Below, in pieces: positions 25,990 to 35,054 of a DNA stretch of 64,000 bases. Origin of the DNA: an uncultured Spirochaetales bacterium. Lineage in GTDB: Bacteria; Spirochaetota; Spirochaetia; Sphaerochaetales; Sphaerochaetaceae. The stretch is from contig CASENB010000005.1 of the NCBI GenBank assembly GCA_949289305.1, forward strand, positions 1 through 64,000, given 5' to 3'. Made by a program: the position numbers and the translations under genes. The notes under the pieces are model-generated. The model was given only the letters and a program-made list of their open reading frames with translations. It was not told where the DNA came from and ran no database searches. Position 1 is the first letter of the stretch. Each line of letters opens with the position of its first letter.

Positions 25990-26327
25990 AGAAAATCAGA
26001 AGCTTTAATAGGCTTAGGACAAAAATTGAAACTTTTTCTTATATTGCAATGAATTAGATGCCAAAGATAGAATTCTGAAAAGTTCGAAAGCCCCTGTTAT
26101 TACCTTAATTGTAGTACAGATTAAGGGTTAATTTTAGATAACTGAACAGTTACATAAAAACCATATTTTCTTGTATTATAAATAATTAGACAAAGCACAA
26201 AATTTTAATCAGTTCTTTTAAGTCCGAATAAATATATTACTGATGCATTTTTCTCAAGTTTTTACAGGTTATTTTGTATTTTCTTAATCACTTGAGAAAG
26301 CCTTATGAAAAATTCTAATATAGGGCG
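25990..26327. other. Intergenic, nothing recognised
   Basis: AT-rich stretch between the remnants and folC. No gene, RNA or strong hairpin seen; it presumably carries the folC promoter. Confidence 0.5.
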
Positions 26328-27608
26328 ATGATAAAAACACTACAAGAACTTGATGATTTCTTTATCTCCTATATGCCGAAGACGAATACAACGGGAGAAT
26401 TAAGGGGTAACAGGCTGAAAAGGATGGAGAGCCTTTTAAAAGCGCTTGGCAATCCTGAGAAATCATTTAAAAGCATACATATTGCAGGAAGCAAAGGAAA
26501 AGGCACTAGCGCAAGCCTGCTTTCCTCTGCAATTAATGAAATTCACAAAACAGGTCTCTATCGTTCTCCTCATGTATATGATCTAAGAGAAAGATTCAGC
26601 CTTAGCGGAGAATTCTTCTCCCTTTCTATGTATCTGCGTGTTGCAAACGAATTAAAAGAAAAAGTCGATAATCTAGACTTCCTTCCTACCACATTCGAAC
26701 TCTATACGGCATATGCCTATATGCTTTTTAAAGAAAGCGGATGCGAGTATGCGGTAATTGAGACGGGGCTCGGAGGACGGCTAGATGCGACAAACACTCT
26801 TGACAGCATTATGGAAATACTTCTTCCAATTGAGCTTGAACATCAGGAAGTACTGGGAGACACAATAGAAAAGATCGCTGTAGAAAAAAGCAAGATAATA
26901 AAAAAAGACAGCCTCGTAGTTGTCGCAGATCAAGACGCCATAAGCTACAGCGTATTTGAAAAGGAGGCAAAAGACAATGGCTGTCCATTTTTCTCCTTTA
27001 AAAACGAGATCAGTTCATTCTCATATGCAGATGAAAGAAGCTACAGCATAACCTCTTTCGAATACAAATGTAGAAAATACGAAATAAAGAGCAAGATAAG
27101 GGGAAAAGAGAGCGCAAAGAGCATTGCTACTGTCGTAATAGCGCTTGATAAGCTAGACCTTCTGTCAGAAAAATCGCTCTCGGCTCTTGAGAGAGTCGAA
27201 ATCGAAGGAAGATTCGAAGAAAGATGTGAGGATGGTAAGACTATCGTTCTCGACTCAGCACACACAAAAAACAGCATGAACAATTTAATATCGTCTTTTA
27301 AAGCGTTATACGACACAGAAAAAACGTGCGTATTATTCTCAGCTCTTGAAAATAAGGATATAGATGGAATGCTTAAAATACTGCTTTCTACTTTTAACAC
27401 TTTAGTTATTACCAAAGCTGGAAGCTTTAAGAAAAGCAATGCAGATAAAATATATGAAAGCGCCATGAAAATAAAAAGAAGCGATCAGATGATATACCTT
27501 ATAAAGAATGAAAAAGATTCATTATCCTTTTCTAAAAGACTTTCTGATATTATCCTCATAACAGGATCTTTCTATCTTATCGGTCAATTCGGAGTTGATA
27601 ATGCTTAA
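26328..27608 (+). CDS. folC: Folylpolyglutamate synthase / dihydrofolate synthase
   Basis: Adds glutamate to folates (and to dihydropteroate) in the cytoplasm, using ATP. 426 residues, normal for FolC. Seen: an N-terminal RMESLLKALGNPEKSFKSIH segment, P-loop IAGSKGKGTSASLLS, the YRSPHVYDLRERFSL loop, ETGLGGRLDATN with the metal ligands, and ILPIELEHQEVLGDTIEKIA. It overlaps rqcH by 8 nt and begins the folC-rqcH-membrane protein operon. The next gene's SD lies within its last codons. Confidence 0.92.
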   Translation: MIKTLQELDDFFISYMPKTNTTGELRGNRLKRMESLLKALGNPEKSFKSIHIAGSKGKGTSASLLSSAINEIHKTGLYRSPHVYDLRERFSLSGEFFSLSMYLRVANELKEKVDNLDFLPTTFELYTAYAYMLFKESGCEYAVIETGLGGRLDATNTLDSIMEILLPIELEHQEVLGDTIEKIAVEKSKIIKKDSLVVVADQDAISYSVFEKEAKDNGCPFFSFKNEISSFSYADERSYSITSFEYKCRKYEIKSKIRGKESAKSIATVVIALDKLDLLSEKSLSALERVEIEGRFEERCEDGKTIVLDSAHTKNSMNNLISSFKALYDTEKTCVLFSALENKDIDGMLKILLSTFNTLVITKAGSFKKSNADKIYESAMKIKRSDQMIYLIKNEKDSLSFSKRLSDIILITGSFYLIGQFGVDNA

Positions 27609-29001
27609 CTATAAAGAAGTGGATTTACTGCTTGGTGAAATACCTTTTTTAAACAGCTACATACAGCAGATCAGAGAGAGCGACTACCATAGTTTCACTC
27701 TTACCCTTTTCAATAAGGATGAGAAGGCATTTAACGTCTATTTTGAGATTGCAAGCGAGAACTCGCACTTTTGCATGACGCAAAAACTTAGAAAAAAGAG
27801 CGAGAAGACACAGCGTTTTACGCAGTTTCTAAAAGCCAAGATAATAGGCGCAAGAATTATAGAAGTGCATCAGCTTAACTTCGACAGAGCGTTTTATTTG
27901 AAACTATTAAAAGGAGATGAGATTCTCTACGCCCTATTCCGCTTCTACTCTGGACCTGGGGCGAACATAATCATATGCGATGAGAATTTCAAGATTCTCG
28001 ATCTCATGTTTCGCAGGCCAAAGAGAAACGAAATCACAGGATCAGTCTTAAAAATCGAAGAAAGAGAAAGCGAACCTGAAAAAAAATTCCTGGTCCGCCC
28101 TTATGACCAAAGCATGACGTTTAATGAGTTCATCGACAGATTTTACGATCAGAAAGAAAGAAGCGAGAGCGTTGAAAGCCTGAAGGAGAAGATAGAAAGG
28201 GAGAGAGACAGAGAGCTTTTAGAGCTTGAAAGGAAGCTGAAGAGAGCAAAAGAAAGCCTTGAAAGCACAAAAGGCTATGAGGATGGCAAGAGGATTGCAG
28301 ACCTGCTCTCTTCAAATCTTTATCTTGTGAAAAAAGGCATGAGCGAGATAATGGTCGACGACTATGAAAGAGAGATAAAAGTCAGAATAGCGCTCAGAGC
28401 CGATTTGAGTGCAAGAGAAAACCTTGAACGCTATTATAAGAATTATCAGAAAGAGAAGACGCAGAACTCCCTTGCCCTTGAAGATGTCGAGAAAATAAAA
28501 GCAGAACTTGAAGAGAAAAGAAAATACTATGAGAATCTTCTCTCCAGCGACGATTTAAAACGCTTAAGAACGCAAGTTGAAGACGTAAAAAAGAGAGAAA
28601 ACGTTCAAAGAAAATACAGCGGCCCTTCGTTCATGTCAAACGGTTATATATTGATCGTTGGAAGAAACAGCAAGGAAAACGATGAAATTTTACGCCACGA
28701 TGCAAGAGGCAACGACCTATGGCTGCATGTCAGAGACTTCTCTGGAGGCTACGTCATAATAAAAAGCCAGAAGAACAAGGAGATTCCATTTTCAGTAATA
28801 TTGGATGCATCGCATCTTGCATTGCATTATTCAAAAGCAAAGGATGAAAAGAGCGCAGATCTCTATTATACTTATGTAAAATATCTTAGACGCGCGAAAG
28901 ACTCTAAAACAGGACTTGTCATCCCAACTCAGGAAAAGAATCTCTTTTTAAGAGTCGAAGACGAAAGAATGGAAAAAATACTAAAACAAAGGATCGACTG
29001 A
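27601..29001 (+). CDS. rqcH: RqcH/NFACT family ribosome quality-control protein
   Basis: Bacterial homologue of Rqc2: binds obstructed 50S subunits and directs C-terminal alanine tailing of stalled chains; older annotations call it fibronectin-binding. Order: NFACT-N domain (about 1-185), charged coiled coil (about 190-330; EKIERERDRELLELERKL), NFACT-R domain with GNDLWLHVRDFSGGYVI (about 370-390). At 466 residues it is roughly 100 shorter than Firmicutes proteins. Start taken at ATG 27601 with GGAG six bases upstream, not the TTG two codons earlier. Its stop shares a base with the next start (TGATG). Confidence 0.88.
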   Translation: MLNYKEVDLLLGEIPFLNSYIQQIRESDYHSFTLTLFNKDEKAFNVYFEIASENSHFCMTQKLRKKSEKTQRFTQFLKAKIIGARIIEVHQLNFDRAFYLKLLKGDEILYALFRFYSGPGANIIICDENFKILDLMFRRPKRNEITGSVLKIEERESEPEKKFLVRPYDQSMTFNEFIDRFYDQKERSESVESLKEKIERERDRELLELERKLKRAKESLESTKGYEDGKRIADLLSSNLYLVKKGMSEIMVDDYEREIKVRIALRADLSARENLERYYKNYQKEKTQNSLALEDVEKIKAELEEKRKYYENLLSSDDLKRLRTQVEDVKKRENVQRKYSGPSFMSNGYILIVGRNSKENDEILRHDARGNDLWLHVRDFSGGYVIIKSQKNKEIPFSVILDASHLALHYSKAKDEKSADLYYTYVKYLRRAKDSKTGLVIPTQEKNLFLRVEDERMEKILKQRID

Positions 29002-30485
29002 TGATTAAAGACAGTGAAATTACAACGTTAACGATAGATGGAAAAGAAAAGACTGCTATAAGAATTGGCTTTAAGGAAGAGAGCCTTCCTAGGCACATCT
29101 TCCAAGGAGAGAAAGCCGACAGCATAATATGCAAAGATGAAAAGATTGAACATGTAAGATATGAATCAATTCATAACGAAGGAATAAAACGATACGTAAC
29201 ATTTGATAAGATGGAGCTTTACAGCCTTGAGCATCTTTTCACGAGCCACAGGAAGAACGCATTAAAGATCGTAAGAAACATCGCAATTGCTTTAGAAAGC
29301 ACAAAAGCGGACTTTTTAAATCTTGAGACCGGGGTATTCCCTCTCTACAGAATCTTCATTCTTGGAGAAGACGGCGCATTTCTTCTCTCCCCTGACATAG
29401 GAGACGTTTTGAGCCTTTTAAGAACGCCGGAAGAAAGAATAAGCGAAGTCAATGCGCTGATAAGACGCGATGCGGAGGACAACTACAGGCTGATTGCAGA
29501 AATGGGAGAACTCCTATATTACGCGGCAACAGGGGATCTTCCGTACATATCGGATGACGTTAGAAAATATAAATACGAAGAGTTTCCTCTCTCAAAAGCT
29601 CTGGATATCTTGGGTGACAGCCTTGATGGAAAAACAGAAGGTTTCATAAATCTCATTCTTCATGCGAAAAGACAGGAGATGAGGGATATCATGGGGAATA
29701 GAAGCCCTGCCGCTGCCCTTTCATGGTTCATCAAGAGGAGCGAAGGTCTTGAGTGGGATCTTGAAGAAAAAACTGAAGAAGATAAAACGCTTATCACAGA
29801 GAGTCAGGAATTCAAGGACTTCAGCGCAAAAGCGTTCTCCGGAGCAAAAAGAAATACGTTTTTCAGAAAGAAAGGGACGATAATCGTCGTCTCCTTAATT
29901 GTCGCCGCTCTTGCAGGCTCGTTCTTATATGAATACATATCGAATCTCCTCGAGCCTCCCATTTCTGCAGGACTTGATCAGCAAGGGGTCATAATGAGTT
30001 TTTATGAAAGCCAGAACGATCTGAGAGTCGAGGATATGATGAGTGCCGTGAAAGGCGCTGACGTTCTTCAAGAGGCCGAAGTTACCAACATGTATGTGAC
30101 AAGCCGAATGAGAATGGCATACGAGCAGATAAATCCCGTAGTTGATATCAACGACTATAAGAATGCTGAAGATCCAGTCCTGCTTCAAGGAGCTGTAATA
30201 TACGGGGTAACGGACATCAATCTTGAAAGGGTAGATGACGATACAATAATTGCTCATAGCAAATGGTATACCCCTTACTCAGAAAAAGGCGGAACTGTGA
30301 ATGACGGAACCGACACCGCACCTGCAACATACACTACGGTATTCGTTAACGAAGTAGATCAGGTTTTTGATTTCCAATGGAACGAGAGAGGATGGTGGAA
30401 CATCACAGGAGCAGAGATCACGAAATTCGACGAAGTGGATTCATTTACCGTCGAATATGTTACAACCGATCATACCCCTCTCTGA
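29001..30485 (+). CDS. Membrane protein with degenerate kinase-like N-terminal domain
   Basis: 494 residues, coupled to rqcH by a TGATG overlap. The N-terminal 270 residues are cytoplasmic and carry helices reminiscent of the C-lobe of serine/threonine kinases (EMGELLYYAATGDLPYISDD resembles the segment after the activation loop), but the catalytic HRD and DFG motifs are missing. A single transmembrane helix (TIIVVSLIVAALAGSFLY, about residue 295) leads to an external domain of about 180 residues that is acidic and rich in beta strands. I know no named family; a pseudokinase-like receptor is the best guess. The 3' end overlaps miaA on the other strand by 26 nt. Confidence 0.5.
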   Translation: MIKDSEITTLTIDGKEKTAIRIGFKEESLPRHIFQGEKADSIICKDEKIEHVRYESIHNEGIKRYVTFDKMELYSLEHLFTSHRKNALKIVRNIAIALESTKADFLNLETGVFPLYRIFILGEDGAFLLSPDIGDVLSLLRTPEERISEVNALIRRDAEDNYRLIAEMGELLYYAATGDLPYISDDVRKYKYEEFPLSKALDILGDSLDGKTEGFINLILHAKRQEMRDIMGNRSPAAALSWFIKRSEGLEWDLEEKTEEDKTLITESQEFKDFSAKAFSGAKRNTFFRKKGTIIVVSLIVAALAGSFLYEYISNLLEPPISAGLDQQGVIMSFYESQNDLRVEDMMSAVKGADVLQEAEVTNMYVTSRMRMAYEQINPVVDINDYKNAEDPVLLQGAVIYGVTDINLERVDDDTIIAHSKWYTPYSEKGGTVNDGTDTAPATYTTVFVNEVDQVFDFQWNERGWWNITGAEITKFDEVDSFTVEYVTTDHTPL

Positions 30486-31383
30486 TAAGAAGCTCTTTAA
30501 TTCCATCCTCGTCATTAGGAGAGAACCAATTTACATTTTTAAAAGATCTGAAAAAAGTCATTTGCCGCTTCGCATACTGCCTAGTGGCAATTATTATTTT
30601 CTCTCGAATTTCATCTAATGTCAGATTTGGAATGAAGAACTCCTTATACCCTATCGCCTGCATTCCAGGCCACGATAGATCGGCTCCTTCGCTTTTAAGC
30701 CTTTCTATCTCGTCTAGAAGCCCTTCTTTGAACATGGCGTCTACCCTCTCTTCAATTCTCTTATCCAAAATAGGCTTATCAAGAGCAAGGCCGATAATAA
30801 GCGGCTGCAAGTCTTCTCTGACATCCTTTTTAACCTCGAAAGAGGAAAGAGGCCTTCCGCTCTGATAGAAAACTTCTAAAGCTCTGCTTATCCTATAAAT
30901 ATCGTTCTGGTTTATTCTGCCATATGAAACTGGATCGACTTCTTTAAGCTTCTCATAAGCCCATGGCTTACCATGCTCTTCGATCTCTTTTCTCACTCTT
31001 TCCCTTGTTTCTGAATCAGAAGTCGGAGTGCTTGCAACACCATATAGAAACTGTCTGAAATAATAAGCAGTTCCTCCTGTGATTAAAGGAATGTTGCCAC
31101 GGCATAATATCTCATCTGATACCTTGTCGGCTAGAGAGCAAAAAGCACCTACCGTAAACTGTTCATATGGCTCAAGTATGTCTATTAAATGGTGTGGAAT
31201 AATATGCTGAATTTCCTTGCTTGGCTTGGCAGAAGCAATATCAAGTCCCCTATAGACTTGTACGCTGTCAGCATTAACAATCTCATATCCCTTTGAAAAC
31301 AATGATAGCGTCATGGCGGTCTTTCCAACCGCCGTCGGCCCGAAAAGAAGAACTATTTTTCTACTCACTCTTTTCGTATTCAA
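30460..31383 (-). CDS. miaA: tRNA dimethylallyltransferase MiaA
   Basis: Transfers dimethylallyl from DMAPP to A37 of tRNAs reading UNN codons. 307 residues. Seen: P-loop LLFGPTAVGKTAM, NADSVQVYRGLDIASAKP, HHLIDILEP, LITGGTAYYFRQFLYG and the C-terminal QAIGYKEF and RQYAKRQMTFFR motifs. It overlaps the omega-like gene by 23 nt and is last in the yicC-cmk-rpoZ-miaA cluster. Confidence 0.95.
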   Translation of the reverse strand: MNTKRVSRKIVLLFGPTAVGKTAMTLSLFSKGYEIVNADSVQVYRGLDIASAKPSKEIQHIIPHHLIDILEPYEQFTVGAFCSLADKVSDEILCRGNIPLITGGTAYYFRQFLYGVASTPTSDSETRERVRKEIEEHGKPWAYEKLKEVDPVSYGRINQNDIYRISRALEVFYQSGRPLSSFEVKKDVREDLQPLIIGLALDKPILDKRIEERVDAMFKEGLLDEIERLKSEGADLSWPGMQAIGYKEFFIPNLTLDEIREKIIIATRQYAKRQMTFFRSFKNVNWFSPNDEDGIKELLIREGYDRL

Positions 31384-31552
31384 TCTCCCCTTTCAGGGCT
31401 TTGTCGAGAACATAGGAAACGATCTTCTCCCCTTCTTTCTCGATCTCGTCTTTAACGTCTGTGGATGCGTAGATGTTGGCTTCCTTAATAGCTACGCATG
31501 TCATTTCATAAACATTCTGTTCATTGTCAATCAAACTATCGAGTGGAATCAC
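31361..31552 (-). CDS. rpoZ: Probable RNA polymerase omega subunit
   Basis: 63-residue protein with IPLDSLIDNEQNVYEMTCVA, matching the N-terminal helix region of spirochaetal omega proteins (QNVYELTxxA), followed by an IVSYVLDKALKGEIEY helix. Omega helps fold the beta-prime subunit. The position between a nucleotide kinase and miaA and near yicC also fits, since rpoZ sits beside yicC and gmk in many bacteria. The canonical NRF/R-rich motif is weak, so the call is probable rather than certain. Confidence 0.6.
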   Translation of the reverse strand: MIPLDSLIDNEQNVYEMTCVAIKEANIYASTDVKDEIEKEGEKIVSYVLDKALKGEIEYEKSE

Positions 31553-31597
31553 GTGAAAACTCCTTATTTGAACTGTATTACTATAGCAAATTAAGCT

Positions 31598-32140
31598 TTA
31601 ATTTGTCACTAGCTTTACTTTTAATTTTTTCTCAGCTTCGCTTATAATTAAATCCCTTATCTCTTCTGGTCGTCTAGAGTCGGTATCTATAATCAGATCA
31701 GCGATGCTCTCATAGCCATCGTTATTGATGCCATATATTCTTAGATATCTAGCGCTGTCTCTCTTATCGCGATCCTGAGTCTCTTTATAGCGATCTGCAA
31801 AAGATCCTCCTTCCCTCTTATATATTCTCTCGGCCCTAGTCTTTTCGCTAGCCTTCAAATAGACTTTGAAATCGGCATCCTTAAGCATCCAGATTGCAAG
31901 ACGGGAACCAAGAACGCAATTCTCTTCGCCCATAGCCATCTCGACCTGTCTTCTATCAAGCTCCCTGTCGATGTCGTCGTTCCCCTCGGCTAAAGCGCAA
32001 AATGATTTGAAGTCCATATTCCTCTCTTCCGCCATCTGCCGAAAAGTGAAATTAATCATCTTATATCCGAGCTTTTCAGAAACCATTTTAGTAACTGTAG
32101 TATTACCGCATCCGCTCTTGCTTGATATTGCAATTCTCAT
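31598..32140 (-). CDS. cmk: Cytidylate kinase, archaeal/short type
   Basis: Phosphorylates CMP/dCMP to the diphosphates. 180 residues, beginning MRIAISSKSGCGNTTV, an unusual P-loop (GCGNTT) seen in the short archaeal-like CMK group, then EIDRELDRRQ-type IDRELDRRQVEMA, VLGSRLAIWMLKDADFKVYL and RYLRIYGIN. These match short CMKs, not guanylate kinase. Genomic position (after yicC, before rpoZ) is where gmk usually stands. Overlaps yicC by 4 nt. Confidence 0.82.
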   Translation of the reverse strand: MRIAISSKSGCGNTTVTKMVSEKLGYKMINFTFRQMAEERNMDFKSFCALAEGNDDIDRELDRRQVEMAMGEENCVLGSRLAIWMLKDADFKVYLKASEKTRAERIYKREGGSFADRYKETQDRDKRDSARYLRIYGINNDGYESIADLIIDTDSRRPEEIRDLIISEAEKKLKVKLVTN

Positions 32141-33000
32141 TCTATGTTCCTCACTTGTTCTCGAATGTTTTCAATTTTATCTTTCATCTTTATTGTAGTA
32201 CTGGAAATCTCAGACATAAAGCTCTTGCTTGCAATAGTATTGGTCTCCCTCGTCATCTCTTGAGCAAGAAAGTCCATTCTCTTTCCTACAGGATCAGAGC
32301 TTTCTAGAAGATTGAAATACTCAGCAAGATGCGCATCAAGCCTCTTTATCTCCTCGTTTATAGTATATTTTACTATCATGAGGGCAACTTCTTGATTAAG
32401 GCGTTCCTCATCTATCAGATTATCTGCCTTAAGCTCAGAGAATCTCGTTTTAAACAGCGTCCTAAAATGCTCTTCAATCTTAGCTGAATTATCTTTTATC
32501 ACATCAAGATAGGATGAAAAGTCTTTTGCAAGATTTTTCAAATCCTCTTTTGTTGCAGATCCTTCCCTTTCTTTTGCATCTTTAAGCATGTTCAGCGCGA
32601 TAGAGAGCGCCTCATCCAACGCATCTTTATAAATACCGGCATCATCGCTTTTGCTGATATTTAAAACGCCATCCCTTCCAACGTAATCTGAGAATGTCGG
32701 CTTAAGTCCGCTTATCTCTTCAATTAAAGCAAAGGCCTTCTTATACTCTTTTACAAGATTAGCATCAACGGAACATGTTGAATTTGATGAAATCTGCTTG
32801 AGCCTTACGCTTATTTCGACATGACCTCTTTTTGCAACATCTTTAATTTTCGAATCTATATAAGACTCATATGCAGAGAGGGCATAGCTTATGTTATGGT
32901 TTATCTCTAGAAATCTGTTGTTGTAGCTCTTAATTTCGACTTCAAGGTTATATTCGTCCCTCTTTATCTCGGCCCTGCCGTATCCTGTCATGCTTCTCAT
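32137..33000 (-). CDS. yicC: YicC/YloC family endoribonuclease
   Basis: 287 residues: MRSMTGYGRAE at the start and the C-terminal MDFLAQEMTRETNTIASKS with KMKDKIENIREQVRNIE, both signatures of YicC/YloC, recently characterised as an RNase that opens around RNA. The central helical region is typical. One base separates it from the upstream gene, and it overlaps cmk by 4 nt, so it belongs to one operon. Confidence 0.94.
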   Translation of the reverse strand: MRSMTGYGRAEIKRDEYNLEVEIKSYNNRFLEINHNISYALSAYESYIDSKIKDVAKRGHVEISVRLKQISSNSTCSVDANLVKEYKKAFALIEEISGLKPTFSDYVGRDGVLNISKSDDAGIYKDALDEALSIALNMLKDAKEREGSATKEDLKNLAKDFSSYLDVIKDNSAKIEEHFRTLFKTRFSELKADNLIDEERLNQEVALMIVKYTINEEIKRLDAHLAEYFNLLESSDPVGKRMDFLAQEMTRETNTIASKSFMSEISSTTIKMKDKIENIREQVRNIE

Positions 33001-33001
33001 A

Positions 33002-33664
33002 CTACGCTTCCCCTATTAGTTCTATTTCAAATACGTTCACATCCGGCGTTATGAAAGATATGGCATCGTCGATGCTCTTTATGTCTATTACAGCAGATAA
33101 TCTTTTAACAGCCGGCGAAAAGATCACCCTGTCAAGCGCCTTTTTAAAGGCCTTCTCCTCTTTTGAACCATTTGATAAAAGCAGAAGTATGTCAGAATTC
33201 TGAAATGCAGATGCAAGAGCATGTGGATCGGCATAAGACGAAGATGAGAAAATAACCATCATCTTAAGATTATTTCTTCTGTGGTTTATTATGCTTCTAA
33301 TTTCTTTTGCAGATCGCGCAACATAATACGAACTCTCAGCAAGACGAACGTCTTTCAATACGTTAAGGTCTATACCATACTCTTTGCAAAGGGCGTAAGC
33401 CAAAGACGCAGTGTCTCCATCAGGATAACTGAATACGACGGAAGGATCGTAAGCATCTGAATAAAGGCCGTTTCCAAGACTTCTAACAAGATTTGAATAG
33501 ACGATGGAAGATCCATCATGATAAGAAGGATCATAAGCAAATACTACGCCTTGCCCATCATAATCGGATTTAATATCCAATATGGCGCCTTCTTTATCCT
33601 CAATATGCAACTCTTTAACTAATGAATTAATCTTTTCTTTTCTTAAAAGTGAATATACTTGCAT
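33002..33664 (-). CDS. Hypothetical protein, 220 residues
   Basis: No family recognised. Cytoplasmic, no signal peptide or membrane helix. Contains VVFAYDPSYHDGSSIVYSNL and VFSYPDGDTASLAYALCKEY, then a strand-helix stretch MVIFSSSSYADPHALASAFQ and a final beta hairpin. This alternation suggests an alpha/beta fold. It is the first gene of the yicC-cmk-rpoZ-miaA operon and is separated from yicC by one base, hinting at a role in RNA metabolism, but that is inference from position only. Confidence 0.6.
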   Translation of the reverse strand: MQVYSLLRKEKINSLVKELHIEDKEGAILDIKSDYDGQGVVFAYDPSYHDGSSIVYSNLVRSLGNGLYSDAYDPSVVFSYPDGDTASLAYALCKEYGIDLNVLKDVRLAESSYYVARSAKEIRSIINHRRNNLKMMVIFSSSSYADPHALASAFQNSDILLLLSNGSKEEKAFKKALDRVIFSPAVKRLSAVIDIKSIDDAISFITPDVNVFEIELIGEA

Positions 33665-33668
33665 AGCT

Positions 33669-33699
33669 TAAAAAAAACAGCCCCAATAAAAGAGGCTGA
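33669..33699 (-). terminator. Terminator of the small zinc-protein gene
   Basis: On the minus strand CAGCCTC, loop TTTTATT, GGGGCTG, followed by eight T. It sits between the small gene and the operon below. Confidence 0.85.
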
Positions 33700-33719
33700 A
33701 CAAAAAGAGAGTAAAACTA

Positions 33720-33884
33720 CTACTTTGATAGTTTTGCATTGCAGCTCTTGCAGACTTTTACCTTAGCCCCGTCGATTTCTTTCTCGTAAAGGCACTTGAT
33801 AGCAGTCCTGTGGCATACTGGGCATTCTGCTCTGCCATTGTTGAACTGGTCTCTGATTCCTGTTCCTCTATGTGCTTTGGACAT
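33720..33884 (-). CDS. Small four-cysteine zinc-ribbon protein, 54 residues
   Basis: MSKAHRGTGIRDQFNNG then ECPVCHRTAIKCLYEKEIDG and KVCKSCNAKLSK. Two CxxC pairs (Cys21/24 and Cys45/48) about 20 residues apart form a zinc ribbon; many basic residues suggest RNA or ribosome binding. AGGAG lies seven bases before the ATG and a strong terminator follows, so it is an independent, probably well-expressed unit. I recognise it only as resembling small conserved spirochaetal proteins. Confidence 0.7.
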   Translation of the reverse strand: MSKAHRGTGIRDQFNNGRAECPVCHRTAIKCLYEKEIDGAKVKVCKSCNAKLSK

Positions 33885-33945
33885 TCTCTTCTCCTATTAT
33901 TAATCTTCTAGGAAAATATATCAAAAGGAGAGATGGAGAGTCAAG

Positions 33946-33978
33946 AGAAAAAAAGGACCAAACCGCAAGGCCTGGCCC
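33946..33978 (-). terminator. Terminator of the small membrane-protein gene
   Basis: On the minus strand GGGCCAGGCC, loop TTGC, GGTTTGGTCC (10 bp with three G-U), followed by seven T. Confidence 0.75.
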
Positions 33979-34010
33979 AAAACATTTCTGGGGGAATCTA
34001 TGAAAAAACA

Positions 34011-34385
34011 TTAAGTATTGCTGTCCTCTTCTTCCTTTTTTATCTCCTCTTTGATCGTAGCGTCCTCATAGTCCTTCTTATACTCTCTCTTTTCGCTCTT
34101 CTGACCTTTTTTGTAATCGACTTCTTCTTTCTTTGTTGAGAAATAAAGCGTGAAGCCTAACATGATGAAAGCGGCAATGAGCAACACCTTTCCAAGAGAG
34201 AACATAATCGATGCATTATGCGTCGTATAAGAACTGATATAACTTACATGGTATCTGAAAAATCCATGGCCAAAGTTATACGTGATCGGGGTAGTTACGG
34301 TATTTATTGCTAGCGCTATTAATACAATCGAAGCAATAAATAAGACGATTGTAATAATCAAGCTGATAATCGTTTGTTTTTTCAT
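34011..34385 (-). CDS. Hypothetical two-helix membrane protein, 124 residues
   Basis: Starts MKKQTIISLIITIVLFIASI, a first membrane helix, then an extracytoplasmic loop rich in Tyr, His and Ser (GHGFFRYHVSYISSYTTHN), a second helix LGKVLLIAAFIMLGFTLYF, and a long charged cytoplasmic tail (KKEEVDYKKGQKSEKRE ... KEEEDSNT). No family recognised. Its start has AAGGAG upstream. The plus-strand frame over it (33933-34139) is a shadow. Confidence 0.65.
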   Translation of the reverse strand: MKKQTIISLIITIVLFIASIVLIALAINTVTTPITYNFGHGFFRYHVSYISSYTTHNASIMFSLGKVLLIAAFIMLGFTLYFSTKKEEVDYKKGQKSEKREYKKDYEDATIKEEIKKEEEDSNT

Positions 34386-34496
34386 TTTTTTCTCCTTCCT
34401 TACAAAAAGGAATGTAAATCAAAAGAAGGAAAAAGAAAATGCACTTCAAATAATCTTTAAACTTCTACAAGAGAGTGCTAAAAAGCATACAATAAC

Positions 34497-35054
34497 TTAG
34501 CATTTAAGAAGGGCAAGAGAAATAAGGCGGTCATGGAAGTCCACGCTGTCCTGCTCTATCTCTGCAATCTTAAAGCCGATAGCCTCCACGCTCTGAAGTA
34601 TATCGAAAAGGCTGTAGTACTTCATATATATCTTTTCATCCGAATAAAAACTGTCCACAAGGGTCTTCTCTTTTACGTTCACAGTTATTGCATCAGGGAA
34701 GCTTATATATAATAGCCCGCCTTCTTTTAAAGCATCTTTTGCTGAGAAAAGGAACTGCGTCAGCTCCCTCGTATTCAGACTCTGAATGTAAAGTGGCGCT
34801 GATATTACAGCATACTCCCCTTCTATCTTATCGACTTCGTAAATATCTAAAACCATCGAAGATCTGTCAAAGCCTTCCTTTCCTAAATAGGAGTACATAT
34901 TACCCTTATACCCGATATTCCTATAAAAAGGAGCCAAAGAGGCGGCAAACTCTCCTACGAGGAGCATATCTCCATCCGTTTTCAGATAGGAGAGAAAAGA
35001 TCCGGCATGTCTGAACGCCTTACTGTTGTCTTTCATCCATGTAAGAAGATTCAT
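34497..35054 (-). CDS. Methyltransferase-like protein (Rossmann fold), 185 residues
   Basis: The order of a mid-protein strand, GEYAVISAPLY, then a helix and AKDALKEGGLLYISFP is that of the second half of SAM-dependent methyltransferases, but the glycine-rich SAM loop near the N-terminus (LLVGEFAASLAPF) is degenerate. Its start overlaps the stop of the MTAP-family gene by one base, so it is co-expressed with it. It may be a salvage accessory protein; function not assigned. Confidence 0.5.
   Translation of the reverse strand: MNLLTWMKDNSKAFRHAGSFLSYLKTDGDMLLVGEFAASLAPFYRNIGYKGNMYSYLGKEGFDRSSMVLDIYEVDKIEGEYAVISAPLYIQSLNTRELTQFLFSAKDALKEGGLLYISFPDAITVNVKEKTLVDSFYSDEKIYMKYYSLFDILQSVEAIGFKIAEIEQDSVDFHDRLISLALLKC

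Noticed and set aside
33933..34139. Plus-strand open frame with a hydrophobic stretch
   Set aside because: Lies opposite the real membrane protein gene and its terminator; hydrophobicity mirrors complementary codons.
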